Part shown: in pieces, positions 1-11,592 of the stretch
Position numbering within the stretch: position 1 is the first letter of the stretch
Layout of the letters: each line of letters starts with the position of its first letter
NCBI RefSeq assembly: GCF_900107175.1
Contig: NZ_FNOZ01000003.1
Span: 62,001-126,000, forward strand
Source: Modestobacter sp. DSM 44400
GTDB taxonomy: Bacteria; Actinomycetota; Actinomycetes; Mycobacteriales; Geodermatophilaceae
DNA: 64,000 nucleotides
Reading direction: 5' to 3'
Notes under the pieces: generated by a model
What the model was told of the DNA's origin: nothing
The model's input: only the letters and a program-made list of their open reading frames with translations
The model's database searches: none
Translations under genes and position numbers: made by a program

Positions 1-84
1 CACCCCGCAGCCGGCCAGCACCGGCAGGGCCGCAATGCTGACGACGACGACGGCGGCCAGCAGCCGGCGGGACGGAGAGGGCAT
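1..84 (-). CDS. Lipoprotein, N-terminal fragment (runs off left edge)
   Basis: Only the first 28 codons are inside the window. They encode a bacterial lipoprotein signal: a short Arg-containing n-region (MPSPSRR), a hydrophobic stretch of Ala, Val and Leu, and the lipobox LAGC with the modified Cys at residue 26. The mature protein should be lipid-anchored on the outer face of the membrane. The ATG at 84 follows GGGAG, a plausible ribosome binding site. Nothing can be said about function because the mature part lies outside the window. It reads away from the glycogen operon on the same strand, separated from glgB by a strong hairpin, so it is probably a separate transcription unit. Confidence 0.7.
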   Translation of the reverse strand, partial: MPSPSRRLLAAVVVVSIAALPVLAGCGV

Positions 85-140
85 GAGCTCCCGATCGGTC
101 GGGCCGGGACGATCCGGCAGGCCGTTCCATCCTGCCGGAC

Positions 141-184
141 CCGGTGGTCCCCCGCCCTCTCGAGGGAGGGCGGGGGACCACCGG
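141..184 (-). terminator. Strong hairpin after glgB
   Basis: A perfect 19-bp inverted repeat (arms 141-159 and 166-184, 6-nt loop) starts 13 nt past the glgB stop. There is no T tract, as is common for GC-rich actinobacterial terminators. It probably ends the glgE-treS-mak-glgB transcript. Confidence 0.75.
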
Positions 185-196
185 CCGGACTCAGGC

Positions 197-3100
197 CTAG
201 GGGATGTCGAGCCCCTCGACGCCGCCGGAGGCCTCGCCGGCCGCCTGCTCCGGGTCGGCCGCCGCCTCGTCGGGGTCGGGCCCCTCGTGGACCAACCACA
301 CCGTGGCCAGGGGGGGCGCGGTCAGCGTTGCCGAGTAGGGCTGCCCGTGCCAGGATTCCGCCACCGCGTCCACGCCGCCGTAGTTGCCGACCCCCGAGCC
401 GCCGTAGCCGTCGAAGTCGGTGTTGATCAGCTCGCGCCAGCGACCCCCGCGGGGCAGCCCGATCCGGTACTCCTGGTGCGGATTGCCGGCGAAGTTCGCC
501 ACGCAGGCCAGCACCTGGCCGTCGGCGCCGTAGCGCAGGAACGACAGCGTGTTGCCGCCCGCGTCGTTCGCGTCGATCCACTGGAAGCCGGCCGGGTCGG
601 AGTCCTGGGAGTACAGCGCCTCGGTGTCCTTGTAGACGGTGTTGAGGTCGCGGACCAGCCGCAGGACGCCGGAGTGCGCCGGATCGTCGAGGTGCCACCA
701 GTCCAGCGAGCGGCTCTCCGCCCACTCCGACAGCTGGCCGAACTCCGAGCCCATGAACAGCAGCTGCTTGCCCGGGTGCGCCCACATGTACCCCAGGAAG
801 GCGCGCAGGTTGGCCAGCTGCTGCCAGTGGTCCCCGGGCATCTTCCGCAGCAGGGAGCCCTTGCCGTAAACGACCTCGTCGTGGCTGATAGGCAGCACGT
901 AATTCTCGGAGAAGGCGTAGACCAGGGAGAACGTCAGCTGGTTGTGGTGGAAGCTGCGGTGCACCGGCTGCTTGGACATGTAGGCCAGCGAGTCGTGCAT
1001 CCAGCCCATGTTCCACTTGAAGCCGAAGCCCAGACCGCCCAGGTGGGTGGCCCGGGTGACCCCCGGCCAGGACGTCGACTCCTCGGCGATGGTCACCACG
1101 CCGGGGATCTCGCGGTAGAGCGTGGCGTTCATCTCCTGCAGGAACGCCACCGCCTCGAGGTTCTCCCGTCCGCCGTAGACGTTGGGCGTCCACTCGCCGT
1201 CGTTGCGGGAGTAGTCCAGGTAGAGCATCGAGGCGACGGCGTCGACCCGGATGCCGTCGACGTGGAACTCCTTGCACCAGAACAGGGCGTTGGCGACCAG
1301 GAAGTTGCGCACCTCGGAGCGACCGAAGTCGAAGACGTAGGTGCCCCAGTCTGGCTGCTCCCCGCGGCGCGGGTCGCCGTGCTCGTAGAGGGCGGTGCCG
1401 TCGAATCGGCCCAGCGCCCACTCGTCCTTGGGGAAGTGCCCGGGCACCCAGTCGACGATGATCCCCAGCCCGGCCTGGTGCGCCCGGTCGATGAGGTACC
1501 GGAGGTCGTCCGGGCTGCCGAACCGGGAGGTGGGGGCGTAGTAAGAGGTGACCTGGTAGCCCCACGAGCCGCCGAAGGGGTGCTCGGCCAGCGGCATGAA
1601 CTCCAGGTGCGTGAACCCCGCGTCGGTGGCGTAGGCGACCAGCTCGTCGGCCATGTCCCGGTAGGACAGGCCCTGCCGCCAGGAGCCGGCGTGCACCTCG
1701 TAGACGCTCATCGGGCGCTGGTGCCAGTTGCCCTCGGCCCGCTGGGTCATCCACTCGTCGTCGCCCCACACGTGGGCGGACTCGGTGACGACCGAGGCGT
1801 TGGACGGCGGGACCTCGGTGGCGAAGGCCATCGGGTCGGACTTGACCACCCACTGCCCGTCGGTACCGAGCACGTGGAAGCGATAGCGGGTGCCCACCTG
1901 CACGCCCGGGATGAAGACCTCCCAGACGCCGGAGGAGCCCAGTGACCGCAGCGGGTAGGCGCGGGCCTCCCAGTAGTCGAAGTCGCCGGTCACCTTCACG
2001 CCGCGCGCGTTCGGGGCCCAGACTGCGAAGGAGACGCCCTCGACGTGGCCGCCGGGGGTGTCGAACCCGCGCACGTGCGCGCCCAGCACGGTCCACAGCT
2101 GCTCGTGCCGGCCCTCGCGGATGAGGTGCTGGTCGAGCTGGCCCAGCGTGGGCAGCCAGCGGTAGGGGTCGTCGACGACGTGGGTGTTCGTGCCGCCCTC
2201 GGCGTCGGGGTAGGTGACCTCCACCCGGTAGTCGCCGGGCTGGCCGCGCAGCCGGGCCTCGAAGACCCCGCCGTCGTGCACCTGGGTGGCGTCGTACCGG
2301 CTGCCGTCCTGGTCGACGATGGTGACCGCCGCGGCGTCCGGCCGCAGCGTGCGGACCGCCCACCCGGAAGGCAGCTGGTGGGTGCCCAGCACGCCGTGCG
2401 GGTTGTACGACCGGCCCTCGACGACGGCGCGCAGCTCCTCCTCGCTGACCTCCCGGCCCTGCGTCGTCGTCGGCACCCCGGCGGCGGACGGGGCGCCGGA
2501 CCCGGCCGGCTCGGCCAGCGCCGGCTCGGCACCGGCGGGCACGGCGGCGGCCGGCGTGGCCGCCGGGGTGGGTGCGGACCCGCCAGGCGTCGTCACGGCA
2601 CCGCTGGCGCTTTCGGGGCCGGTGTCCGTGCGGCCCGGGTCGCCGGGCTCGGACGCCGTCTCGGCCGGGGAACTGCCGCCCGTGCCGGCCTGCTGGCCGT
2701 CGGCCGGGGCCTGCGGGGTACTCGGCTCGGCCGGGTCGCGGCTCGGCGGCTCCGGCTGCGGGGCCGAGGGTGCCGAGGGGTTGCCCGGCTCGGCGATGGG
2801 GGCGGGCGCGACAACCGGGGTGGCCGTCACCTTCTTCGTCGCCCGGGCGCGCTTGGTGGCCTTCGCCGGCGCGGACGCGTCGCCATCGGGCACCGGGGCT
2901 GCGGCGGTCTTCTTCGCCGCAGCCGGCTTCGTCGCCTTCTTGGCCGGGGCCGGGGCCTGGTCCTCGCCCACGGCGTCCTCGCCTGCGGCCGGGGACGCCT
3001 TCTTGGCGGCGGCCTTGCGCACCGCCGGTGCCCGCTTGGCCGCGGTCTCCCTGGCCGGGGCGGCGGCTGCCTGCGGTGCCGTCGGCTCGTCGGCGGTGGC

Positions 3101-3208
3101 GGCGTCGGACCGCACGGACTCGGTGATCTCCTCGACCCGGCGCATCAGCTCGGCCTTGTCGGCAGGCTCGCCGCCGGGCGCGGGGGTGGAAGCGTCGTCG
3201 ATCGTCAT
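197..3208 (-). CDS. glgB: 1,4-alpha-glucan branching enzyme with long basic N-terminal tail
   Basis: Forms alpha-1,6 branches in glycogen-like glucan, the last step of the GlgE pathway. The GH13 catalytic part is clear: the nucleophile Asp region [12 protein letters not shown], the acid/base Glu in [10 protein letters not shown], and [12 protein letters not shown]; the N1/CBM48-like modules begin near residue 255. The ATG at 3208 gives 1003 aa; typical actinobacterial GlgB has about 730. The surplus is an N-terminal tail of about 250 residues: Lys/Ala-rich from about 55 to 127 (KKA, AAAKK and AKKATK motifs like histone H1 or HU tails), then a Pro/Ala/Ser/Thr linker to about 250. It sits 29 nt after mak in one operon. 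The enzyme call is secure; the tail function is unknown. Confidence 0.95.
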   Translation of the reverse strand: MTIDDASTPAPGGEPADKAELMRRVEEITESVRSDAATADEPTAPQAAAAPARETAAKRAPAVRKAAAKKASPAAGEDAVGEDQAPAPAKKATKPAAAKKTAAAPVPDGDASAPAKATKRARATKKVTATPVVAPAPIAEPGNPSAPSAPQPEPPSRDPAEPSTPQAPADGQQAGTGGSSPAETASEPGDPGRTDTGPESASGAVTTPGGSAPTPAATPAAAVPAGAEPALAEPAGSGAPSAAGVPTTTQGREVSEEELRAVVEGRSYNPHGVLGTHQLPSGWAVRTLRPDAAAVTIVDQDGSRYDATQVHDGGVFEARLRGQPGDYRVEVTYPDAEGGTNTHVVDDPYRWLPTLGQLDQHLIREGRHEQLWTVLGAHVRGFDTPGGHVEGVSFAVWAPNARGVKVTGDFDYWEARAYPLRSLGSSGVWEVFIPGVQVGTRYRFHVLGTDGQWVVKSDPMAFATEVPPSNASVVTESAHVWGDDEWMTQRAEGNWHQRPMSVYEVHAGSWRQGLSYRDMADELVAYATDAGFTHLEFMPLAEHPFGGSWGYQVTSYYAPTSRFGSPDDLRYLIDRAHQAGLGIIVDWVPGHFPKDEWALGRFDGTALYEHGDPRRGEQPDWGTYVFDFGRSEVRNFLVANALFWCKEFHVDGIRVDAVASMLYLDYSRNDGEWTPNVYGGRENLEAVAFLQEMNATLYREIPGVVTIAEESTSWPGVTRATHLGGLGFGFKWNMGWMHDSLAYMSKQPVHRSFHHNQLTFSLVYAFSENYVLPISHDEVVYGKGSLLRKMPGDHWQQLANLRAFLGYMWAHPGKQLLFMGSEFGQLSEWAESRSLDWWHLDDPAHSGVLRLVRDLNTVYKDTEALYSQDSDPAGFQWIDANDAGGNTLSFLRYGADGQVLACVANFAGNPHQEYRIGLPRGGRWRELINTDFDGYGGSGVGNYGGVDAVAESWHGQPYSATLTAPPLATVWLVHEGPDPDEAAADPEQAAGEASGGVEGLDIP

Positions 3209-3237
3209 GGTGCGAGGTCCCTCGTTCCTGTCTGCAG

Positions 3238-4623
3238 TCAGTCGGTCGTCGTCAGCCGGGACACCGACTGGAGGGGGATCATGAGCCAGTGTGGGCGGTT
3301 GCGCGCCTCGTAGACGCACTCGTACACCGCCTTGTCGGCCTCGAACGCGCGCAGCAGCGGGGATGCGGCGTCCAGCCCGACGCCCGCGGCGGCCGCGTAG
3401 CCGGCGCGGAAGGCGTGCCGGTTGCGCTCGGCCCACTCCTGGGCCCGGTAGGCGCGCTGCGGGTCGCCGGGCTGCTCGACGAGCATGTGCCGGGCGGCGT
3501 AGTCGAAGGAGCGGAGCATCCCCGCCACGTCGCGCAGCGGGGTGTCCAGCTGGCGACGGGAGGCCAGCGGCCGGGCCGGCTCGCCCTCGAAGTCCAGCAC
3601 GATCCAGCCCGTGGTGGTGCGCAGCACCTGACCCAGGTGCAGGTCACCGTGCACACGCTGGCGGACCACCGGCTCATCGGAGGCGGCGGCCGCGGCGTAC
3701 AGCGCCCGCAGTCCGTCGGCGTGCTCGGCCAGGTCGGGTACCACCTCGACGGCGGCCTCGAGCCGGGCGGTCATCTGCTCGGCGGTCGTGGTGTACCAGT
3801 CGCGGTCTGCCGGCTCGGTGGGGAGCACCCGGGCGAGGTCGGCGTGCACCGAGGCGGTCGCCTCGCCCAGCCGTTCGCTCTCCCCGGCGAAGTCGCCGCC
3901 CACCTCGTCGGCGTGCAGGTCGGCCTCGGCGTACAGGTCGCGCACGCTGGAGGTGGCCAGCCGCCAGCCGTCGCTGGCGTTGGGCACGAAGGCCTGCAGC
4001 ATCGCCACCGTCGCCGGTTCCTGCGCCGGGTCGGGGTCGTTGACCTCGATGTACCCCAGCAGCGGCGCGATGTGCGGGTTCTCCGTGCCGCGCAGCGCGT
4101 CGTGCACCTCGACGTCGGGGTTGAGCCCTGGCTCGAGCCGGCGGAACAGCTTGAGGATCGCGCTCTCGCCGTAGACCAGCGAGGTGTTGCTCTGCTCGGT
4201 GGAGATCACGTCACCGGGTAGACCCTCGGGGATGTGGGCCCCGCCCGACGAGGAGCTGCCCGCGGGGTGGAAGTGCATCGGCCCGACAGTCGAGGCGGCC
4301 ACCAGGTGGGTCAGCCACGGCACGGTCGAGTCACGGTCGCGCATCGCGTCGTAGGCGTAGTTCGACCCGTGTGCGCCCGAGACCGCGCCGACGAAGGCGT
4401 TGGCCAGCTCGTCGGCCGGGGCGTCCCGCCAGGACAGCGGCACCAGGTAGGTGTCGGTGCCGCCGTCGGTGTACCTGATCCGCACCCGGTGCACCGAGAG
4501 CGCGGGGTCGGACTGGTCGAGGAAGAAGCCCTCCTCGGTGACGCCGGCCCAGTGCCGGCCCTTGCCCCCGAACCAGCGCTGGTTCGGGATCCAGTCAGCC
4601 AGGATGTCGGTCAACGCGCTCAT
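3238..4623 (-). CDS. mak: Maltokinase
   Basis: Phosphorylates maltose with ATP to maltose-1-phosphate, the donor used by GlgE. The 461-aa protein has the maltokinase N-terminal cap ([12 protein letters not shown] near residues 13-24) and an aminoglycoside-phosphotransferase-like kinase core. The catalytic loop is [10 protein letters not shown] and the metal-binding Asp is in IVLDFEGEP. The length is usual for stand-alone actinobacterial maltokinase; in some species it is fused to TreS, but here the two are separate adjacent genes. An SD sequence (GGAGGTG, 7 nt before ATG) supports the start. It lies between treS and glgB on one strand with gaps of 52 and 29 nt, indicating co-transcription. 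Confidence 0.93.
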   Translation of the reverse strand: MSALTDILADWIPNQRWFGGKGRHWAGVTEEGFFLDQSDPALSVHRVRIRYTDGGTDTYLVPLSWRDAPADELANAFVGAVSGAHGSNYAYDAMRDRDSTVPWLTHLVAASTVGPMHFHPAGSSSSGGAHIPEGLPGDVISTEQSNTSLVYGESAILKLFRRLEPGLNPDVEVHDALRGTENPHIAPLLGYIEVNDPDPAQEPATVAMLQAFVPNASDGWRLATSSVRDLYAEADLHADEVGGDFAGESERLGEATASVHADLARVLPTEPADRDWYTTTAEQMTARLEAAVEVVPDLAEHADGLRALYAAAAASDEPVVRQRVHGDLHLGQVLRTTTGWIVLDFEGEPARPLASRRQLDTPLRDVAGMLRSFDYAARHMLVEQPGDPQRAYRAQEWAERNRHAFRAGYAAAAGVGLDAASPLLRAFEADKAVYECVYEARNRPHWLMIPLQSVSRLTTTD

Positions 4624-4675
4624 CGACCCACCTCCGGTGCAGGAGCGGAACGGTTACACCGTGCTGTCGAGAGTC

Positions 4676-6577
<1,902 letters not shown>

Positions 6578-6625
6578 GGGGCGGGGGTGTCCTCGATCTC
6601 GGGTGTGCTGGTCGGGCTGGGCCGG

Positions 6626-8644
6626 TCAGGCGAGGGAGATGGGCCCCGGCGGCAGGGCGCGGTGCACGGTGAACACGTGCGCGGGCTCGCGGTGGGGGTC
6701 GAGCTCGACGTAGTTGAACTGGCCCCAGTCGTAGGTCGCGCCGGTGATCTCGTCGGTGACGGCGAACCGGTCCGACCAGTCCAGGCCCAGCGCCGGCAGG
6801 TCCACCGAGGTGGTCCCGATCTGGGTGTTGGTGCTGTCCAGGGAGACGACCACGAGGACGGCGTCGTCCGAGCCGGGGTCGGTCTTGGAGAAGCAGAGCA
6901 GCCGCGGGTTGTCGACCGGGTGGAAGCGCAGGGTGCGCAGCTGCTGCAGCGCCGGATGCGCGCGCCGCACCTCATTGAGCCGACGCAGGTAGGGCGCCAG
7001 GCTCCGCCCGGCGGCCTCCGCACCCGCCCAGTCCCGGGGGCGCAACTGGAACTTCTCGGTGTCCAGGTATTCCTCGCTGCCCGGGCGCACGGCGACGTGT
7101 TCGAACAACTCGAAGCCGGAGTAGACGCCCCAGGTCGGGCTGAGCATCGACGCCAGGACAGCCCGGATCTTGAACATCGGCGGGCCGCCGAGCTGCAGGG
7201 ACTCGTGCAGGATGTCCGGGGTATTGACGAAGAAGTTGGGCCGCATGTAGTGCGCGGACTCCACCAGCTGCTGGCCGTACTCCTCGAGCTCGGCGCGCTG
7301 GGTGCGCCAGGTGAAGTACGTGTAGCTCTGGGTGAAGCCGATCCGGGCCAGCTGGTGCATCATCGCCGGCCGGGTGAACGCCTCGGCCAGGAACAGCACG
7401 TCGGGGTCGGCCTTCTTGATCTCCCAGATCAGCCAGTGCCAGAAGTTCAGCGGCTTGGTGTGCGGGTTGTCCACGCGGAAGATCCGGACGCCGGCGTCCA
7501 TCCAGTGCCGCACGACCCGCAGGACCTCGGTGTAGAGACCGTCGGGATCGTTGTCGAAGTTGAGCGGGTAGATGTCCTGGTACTTCTTCGGCGGGTTCTC
7601 CGCGTAGGCGATGGTGCCGTCGGGCTTGGTGGTGAACCACTCCGGGTGCGAGGTGACCCACGGATGGTCCGGGGCCGCCTGCAGGGCCAGGTCGAGCGCG
7701 ACCTCCATGCCCAGCTCCCGGGTCCGGTCGACGAAGGCGCGGAAGTCCTCCAGCGTGCCCAGCTGCGGGTGGACGGCGTCGTGACCGCCCTCCTCGCTGC
7801 CGATGGCCCACGGCGACCCGGTGTCGTCGTCGTGCGCGACGAGGGTGTTGTTCTTGCCCTTGCGGTTGACCGTGCCGATCGGGTGGATCGGCGGCAGGTA
7901 CACCACGTCGAAAGCCATCTCGGCGATCGCCGGGAGCCGCTCGGCGGCCTGGGCGAAGGTGCCGTGCGTCCTCGTGCCGCCGACGACCGGGCCCTCCGAG
8001 CGGGGGAAGAACTCGTACCAGGAGCCGTAGAGAGCGCGGGGCCGGTCGACCCACACCTCGTAGCGCGGCGACCGGGTGACCAGGCGGCGCACCGGGTTGT
8101 CCTGCAGTACGCGCTGCAGTGCGGGGGACAGCGCGGGGGTGAGGCGGGCGATGAGCTCCAGCGACGTGTCGCGCAGCGCGACGGCGGCCGCGGTGAGCGC
8201 GGCCCGGTGCTCCCGGGGTGCGGCCTCGGCGACCTCGTCGAACAGCCGGGCGCCCGACTCGAGGTCGTTGGCCAGCTCGTCGGCGCCCTGACCGGCCTCA
8301 ACCTTGACCTCGACGTCGTGGTGCCACGTGCGCAGCGGGTCGTCCCAGGCCTCGACCTGGAAGGTCCACAGCCCCTCCCGGTCGGGGACGACGGTCGCCA
8401 GCCACCGGTCGGGCTCGGGACCGAACTCCACCATGCGCACCAACGGGGGGCGACCGGCCCGCCGGTCCGGCTCGGCCGGCGGGGTGAACACCACGTTGGC
8501 GCCCACCGCGTCGTGGCCTTCCCGGAAGACGGTGGCGGTGATCGGGACGTGCTCACCGACCACGGCGCGGGTCGAGAACGACCCGCAGGACACGACGGGG
8601 GCGACATCGGTGATGCCGAGGCGGAGGTCAGCGCGGCCATTCAT
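6626..8644 (-). CDS. glgE: Alpha-1,4-glucan:maltose-1-phosphate maltosyltransferase
   Basis: Extends alpha-1,4-glucans by transferring maltosyl units from maltose-1-phosphate. The 672-aa protein has the GlgE architecture: an N-terminal beta-sandwich ([10 protein letters not shown]-like opening, here [14 protein letters not shown]), an alpha-helical insertion domain, and a GH13 barrel. Active-site signatures are [14 protein letters not shown] (nucleophile Asp) and [12 protein letters not shown] (acid/base Glu), with [10 protein letters not shown]. The start ATG is 8 nt from a TAGCGT box on the same strand, so the mRNA is probably leaderless. It is the first gene of the operon and is divergent from glgP, with which it shares a 138-bp control region. 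Confidence 0.95.
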   Translation of the reverse strand: MNGRADLRLGITDVAPVVSCGSFSTRAVVGEHVPITATVFREGHDAVGANVVFTPPAEPDRRAGRPPLVRMVEFGPEPDRWLATVVPDREGLWTFQVEAWDDPLRTWHHDVEVKVEAGQGADELANDLESGARLFDEVAEAAPREHRAALTAAAVALRDTSLELIARLTPALSPALQRVLQDNPVRRLVTRSPRYEVWVDRPRALYGSWYEFFPRSEGPVVGGTRTHGTFAQAAERLPAIAEMAFDVVYLPPIHPIGTVNRKGKNNTLVAHDDDTGSPWAIGSEEGGHDAVHPQLGTLEDFRAFVDRTRELGMEVALDLALQAAPDHPWVTSHPEWFTTKPDGTIAYAENPPKKYQDIYPLNFDNDPDGLYTEVLRVVRHWMDAGVRIFRVDNPHTKPLNFWHWLIWEIKKADPDVLFLAEAFTRPAMMHQLARIGFTQSYTYFTWRTQRAELEEYGQQLVESAHYMRPNFFVNTPDILHESLQLGGPPMFKIRAVLASMLSPTWGVYSGFELFEHVAVRPGSEEYLDTEKFQLRPRDWAGAEAAGRSLAPYLRRLNEVRRAHPALQQLRTLRFHPVDNPRLLCFSKTDPGSDDAVLVVVSLDSTNTQIGTTSVDLPALGLDWSDRFAVTDEITGATYDWGQFNYVELDPHREPAHVFTVHRALPPGPISLA

Positions 8645-8652
8645 CGCCGGTC

Positions 8653-8658
8653 ACGCTA
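8653..8658 (-). promoter_or_regulatory. -10 box of glgE operon (leaderless)
   Basis: TAGCGT on the minus strand, 8 nt before the glgE ATG. The spacing would place the transcript 5' end at or next to the start codon. No good -35 is visible. Confidence 0.5.
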
Positions 8659-8722
8659 GCGATCAACTGCCCCACGGGCACATCGGCGGTCCACGCCCCG
8701 TCGCCGCGGGGTCAGCGCGGAG

Positions 8723-8747
8723 GGTCCTCGGGATCTGTTCGAGGACC
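8723..8747. promoter_or_regulatory. Inverted repeat between glgE and glgP
   Basis: GGTCCTCG (8723-8730) and CGAGGACC (8740-8747) form a perfect 8-bp inverted repeat with a 9-nt spacer. It lies between two divergent promoters and ends about where the glgP -35 should be. It is a candidate operator for coordinating glucan synthesis and breakdown; no regulator is identified. Confidence 0.4.
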
Positions 8748-8769
8748 GGTGCAGGGCCTCCTCGGCCGC

Positions 8770-8775
8770 TAGGGT
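8770..8775 (+). promoter_or_regulatory. -10 box of glgP (leaderless)
   Basis: TAGGGT followed by 7 nt and the GTG start of glgP. No SD is present, consistent with leaderless initiation. Confidence 0.5.
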
Positions 8776-8782
8776 CGGACCT

Positions 8783-11332
8783 GTGCGAGCCCTCCGCCGA
8801 CTGACCGTCCGAGCATCCCTCCCCGGGGCCTTGCTGCCGCTGTCGCAGATCGTCATGAACCTGCGGTGGTCCTGGCACCCCGAGACCCGTGACCTGTTCG
8901 AGGCGCTGGACCCCGAACTGTGGGGTAGTTGCGGCGGGGACCCGGTCCAGGTGCTGGGCGAGGTGTCCGCCGAGCGCCTGGCCGCGCTGGCCAAGGACCG
9001 CCGCTTCCTGCGCCGCATGCAGGACGTCACCGACGACCTGCAGGAGTACCTCGACGCTCCGCACTGGTACCAGTCCCTCGGCGCGGACGCCCCGGCCACC
9101 ATTGCCTACTTCTCCGCCGAGTTCGGCATCACCGAGGTGCTCCCGCAGTACTCCGGCGGCCTGGGCATCCTGGCCGGCGACCACCTCAAGGCGGCCTCCG
9201 ACCTCGGCGTCCCGCTCATCGGCGTCGGGCTGCTCTACCGGGCCGGCTACTTCTCCCAGGGCCTGTCGGCCGACGGCTGGCAGCTGGAGCACTACCCCGC
9301 GCTGGACCCGCACGGCCTGCCGGTGAAGCTGCTGCGCGACGCCGATGGCAACGCCGTGGTCATCACCGTGCCGCTGCCCGAGGGCCGCATGCTGCACGCG
9401 CACGTCTGGCGCGCCCAGGTCGGCCGGGTGTCGCTGCTGCTGCTCGACAGTGACATCGAGGAGAACGCCCCCGCCGAGCGCGGGGTCACCGATCGGCTCT
9501 ACGGCGGCGGGGAGGACCACCGGCTGCGCCAGGAGATGCTGCTGGGCATCGGCGGCGTGCGCGCGCTGCGCGCCTACTGCTCGCTCACCGGCACCGCCCA
9601 GCCGGAGGTCTTCCACGCCAACGAGGGCCACGCCGGCTTCCAGGGCGTCGAACGGATCCGGGAGCTGACCGAGTCACACGGGCTGACCTTCGGCGAAGCG
9701 CTCCAGGCCGTGCGCGCGGGGACGGTCTTCACCACCCACACCCCGGTCCCGGCCGGCATCGACCGTTTCCCGCGCGCGCTGATCGAGCGGTACTTCGCCG
9801 GCTTCGGCGTCCCGGTCGACCAGCTCCTCGCGCTGGGCGCCGAGGAGGACCCGAGCAAGTTCAACATGGCGCACATGGGCCTGCGGCTGGGTCAGCGCGC
9901 CAACGGCGTGAGCCAGCTGCACGGCCACGTCAGCCGCGGCATGTTCGGCGATCTGTGGCCCGGGTTCGACGAGGACGACGTGCCGATCTCCTCGATCACC
10001 AACGGCGTGCACGCCCCCACCTGGACCGCTCGGGAGCTCGTCGAGCTGGGCACCCAGTCGACCAGCCAGGGCGAGCCGGTCGACGTCGTCGGCGACGTGT
10101 TCTTCGACGGCGTGGACCGGATCGACGCCGGCGAGCTGTGGAACACCCGTCGCCTGCTGCGCGGACGGCTGGTGGGGGAGGTCCGCCGTCGGATCCAGGA
10201 GACTGCCTTGTCCCGCGGGGCCGCGGAGGCCGAGCTCGGCTGGACCGATACCGCCTTCGACCCCGACGTGCTCACCATCGGCTTCGCCCGCCGGGTGCCC
10301 TCCTACAAGCGGCTCACCCTCATGCTGCGCGACCCCGTGCGGCTCAAGGCGCTGTTGCTGGACCCCCAGCGACCGATCCAGCTGGTCATCGCCGGCAAGA
10401 GCCACCCGGCCGACGACGGCGGCAAGCAGCTGATCCAGCAGATGGTGAAGTTCGCCGACGACCCGGAGATCCGGCACCGGATCGCGTTCCTGCCCGGCTA
10501 CGACATCGGCATGGCCCGCTACCTGTACTGGGGTTGCGACGTGTGGCTGAACAACCCGCTGCGCCCGCTGGAGGCGTGCGGCACCTCGGGCATGAAGTCC
10601 GCGCTCAACGGCGGCCTCAACCTCTCCATCCGCGACGGCTGGTGGGACGAGTGGTTCGACGGCCAGAACGGCTGGGCGATCCCGACCGCGGACGGCGTGG
10701 AGGACCACGACCGGCGCGACGAGGTCGAGGCGCACGCCATCTACGAGTTGCTGGACCGGCAGGTGCTGCCACGCTTCTACGAGGTCGACGCCGACGGCAT
10801 CCCGACCCGCTGGGTGGAGATGGTGCGGCACACCCTCCGGGTGACCGGGCCGAAGGTCCTGGCCACCCGGATGGTCCGCGACTACGTCCAGCAGCTGTAC
10901 GTGCCAGCGGCGGGCTCGGCCCGGTCGCTGGCCACGGGAGGATACGAGGTCGCGCGCAGCGAGGCCGCCTGGCGCGGGCACCTGCTGGAGAACTGGCACG
11001 GCATCCGGGTCGCCCACGTGGAGGCCACCGGGGTGGGCGACACCCCGGAGATCGGCTCCAGCATCGACCTGCGGGCCGAGGTGGAGCTGCCGGGCCTGAC
11101 CCCCGGCGACGTCCGGGTCGAGGCCGCCTTCGGCCGGGTCGACGACGCCGACGGCCTGCACCAGATCACCACCGTGCCGATGCGGCACGACCTCACGGAG
11201 GGCTCCCGGCACTGGTTCTCCGCGAACGTGCCGCTGGAGCGCACCGGTGCCTTCGGCTACACGGTGCGGGTGCTCCCGCACTCCGAGCACCTCGCGGACC
11301 CCGCCGAGCTGGGCGTGGTCGTCAACGCGTAG
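8783..11332 (+). CDS. glgP: Alpha-glucan phosphorylase
   Basis: Releases glucose-1-phosphate from alpha-glucans using phosphate and PLP. The 849-aa protein begins with an N-terminal domain of the DUF3417 type (LRWSWHPETRDLFEALDP), found in the short bacterial/archaeal phosphorylase group. The PLP-site region is CGTSGMKSALNGGLNLSI, with the Lys in GMKSA, and GWWDEWFDG follows. Other motifs are FSAEFGI near residue 110 and HANEGHAGF. A GTG start is chosen because a TAGGGT box lies 7 nt upstream and no SD is visible. It is divergent from the glgE operon, so breakdown and synthesis share one control region. Confidence 0.94.
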   Translation: MRALRRLTVRASLPGALLPLSQIVMNLRWSWHPETRDLFEALDPELWGSCGGDPVQVLGEVSAERLAALAKDRRFLRRMQDVTDDLQEYLDAPHWYQSLGADAPATIAYFSAEFGITEVLPQYSGGLGILAGDHLKAASDLGVPLIGVGLLYRAGYFSQGLSADGWQLEHYPALDPHGLPVKLLRDADGNAVVITVPLPEGRMLHAHVWRAQVGRVSLLLLDSDIEENAPAERGVTDRLYGGGEDHRLRQEMLLGIGGVRALRAYCSLTGTAQPEVFHANEGHAGFQGVERIRELTESHGLTFGEALQAVRAGTVFTTHTPVPAGIDRFPRALIERYFAGFGVPVDQLLALGAEEDPSKFNMAHMGLRLGQRANGVSQLHGHVSRGMFGDLWPGFDEDDVPISSITNGVHAPTWTARELVELGTQSTSQGEPVDVVGDVFFDGVDRIDAGELWNTRRLLRGRLVGEVRRRIQETALSRGAAEAELGWTDTAFDPDVLTIGFARRVPSYKRLTLMLRDPVRLKALLLDPQRPIQLVIAGKSHPADDGGKQLIQQMVKFADDPEIRHRIAFLPGYDIGMARYLYWGCDVWLNNPLRPLEACGTSGMKSALNGGLNLSIRDGWWDEWFDGQNGWAIPTADGVEDHDRRDEVEAHAIYELLDRQVLPRFYEVDADGIPTRWVEMVRHTLRVTGPKVLATRMVRDYVQQLYVPAAGSARSLATGGYEVARSEAAWRGHLLENWHGIRVAHVEATGVGDTPEIGSSIDLRAEVELPGLTPGDVRVEAAFGRVDDADGLHQITTVPMRHDLTEGSRHWFSANVPLERTGAFGYTVRVLPHSEHLADPAELGVVVNA

Positions 11333-11407
11333 CCAGACTGTCGTCCTCCGGACTCCCACCGCGGCCAGGAGCCGTGCCCGGTCCGCGCGGAGCCGTTTCG
11401 TGATACC

Positions 11408-11463
11408 CCGGCGGGAACCCTCCGGGTCCCGCGCCGGATTGTCACAGCGGTCCTCCGGACCGC
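11408..11463 (+). terminator. Tandem hairpins after glgP
   Basis: Two GC-rich hairpins lie 75-130 nt past the glgP stop: an imperfect one at 11408-11437 and a perfect 7-bp stem with a 3-nt loop at 11447-11463 (GCGGTCC/GGACCGC). Neither has a T tract. They are the only structures seen in the 260-nt gap before the FHA gene and may end the glgP transcript. Confidence 0.4.
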
Positions 11464-11579
11464 GTGCACAGCAGTGGTTGGTGCGACCGGTGGTGACCGG
11501 TGGTGCACGGGGTGCGGTGGACGCCGCCAAGATCCGGCGTGCCACGGGGCGCCCGGCTCCGCATCCCGCTGGGCGCAAC

Positions 11580-11585
11580 TAGGCT
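11580..11585 (+). promoter_or_regulatory. -10 box of FHA gene (leaderless)
   Basis: TAGGCT followed by 7 nt and ATG. It decides the start at 11593 over in-frame upstream GTG codons. Confidence 0.5.
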
Positions 11586-11592
11586 GGTCCGC

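Noticed and set aside
35-1945. A 636-codon plus-strand frame over glgB
   Set aside because: A shadow of the GlgB catalytic domain on the other strand.
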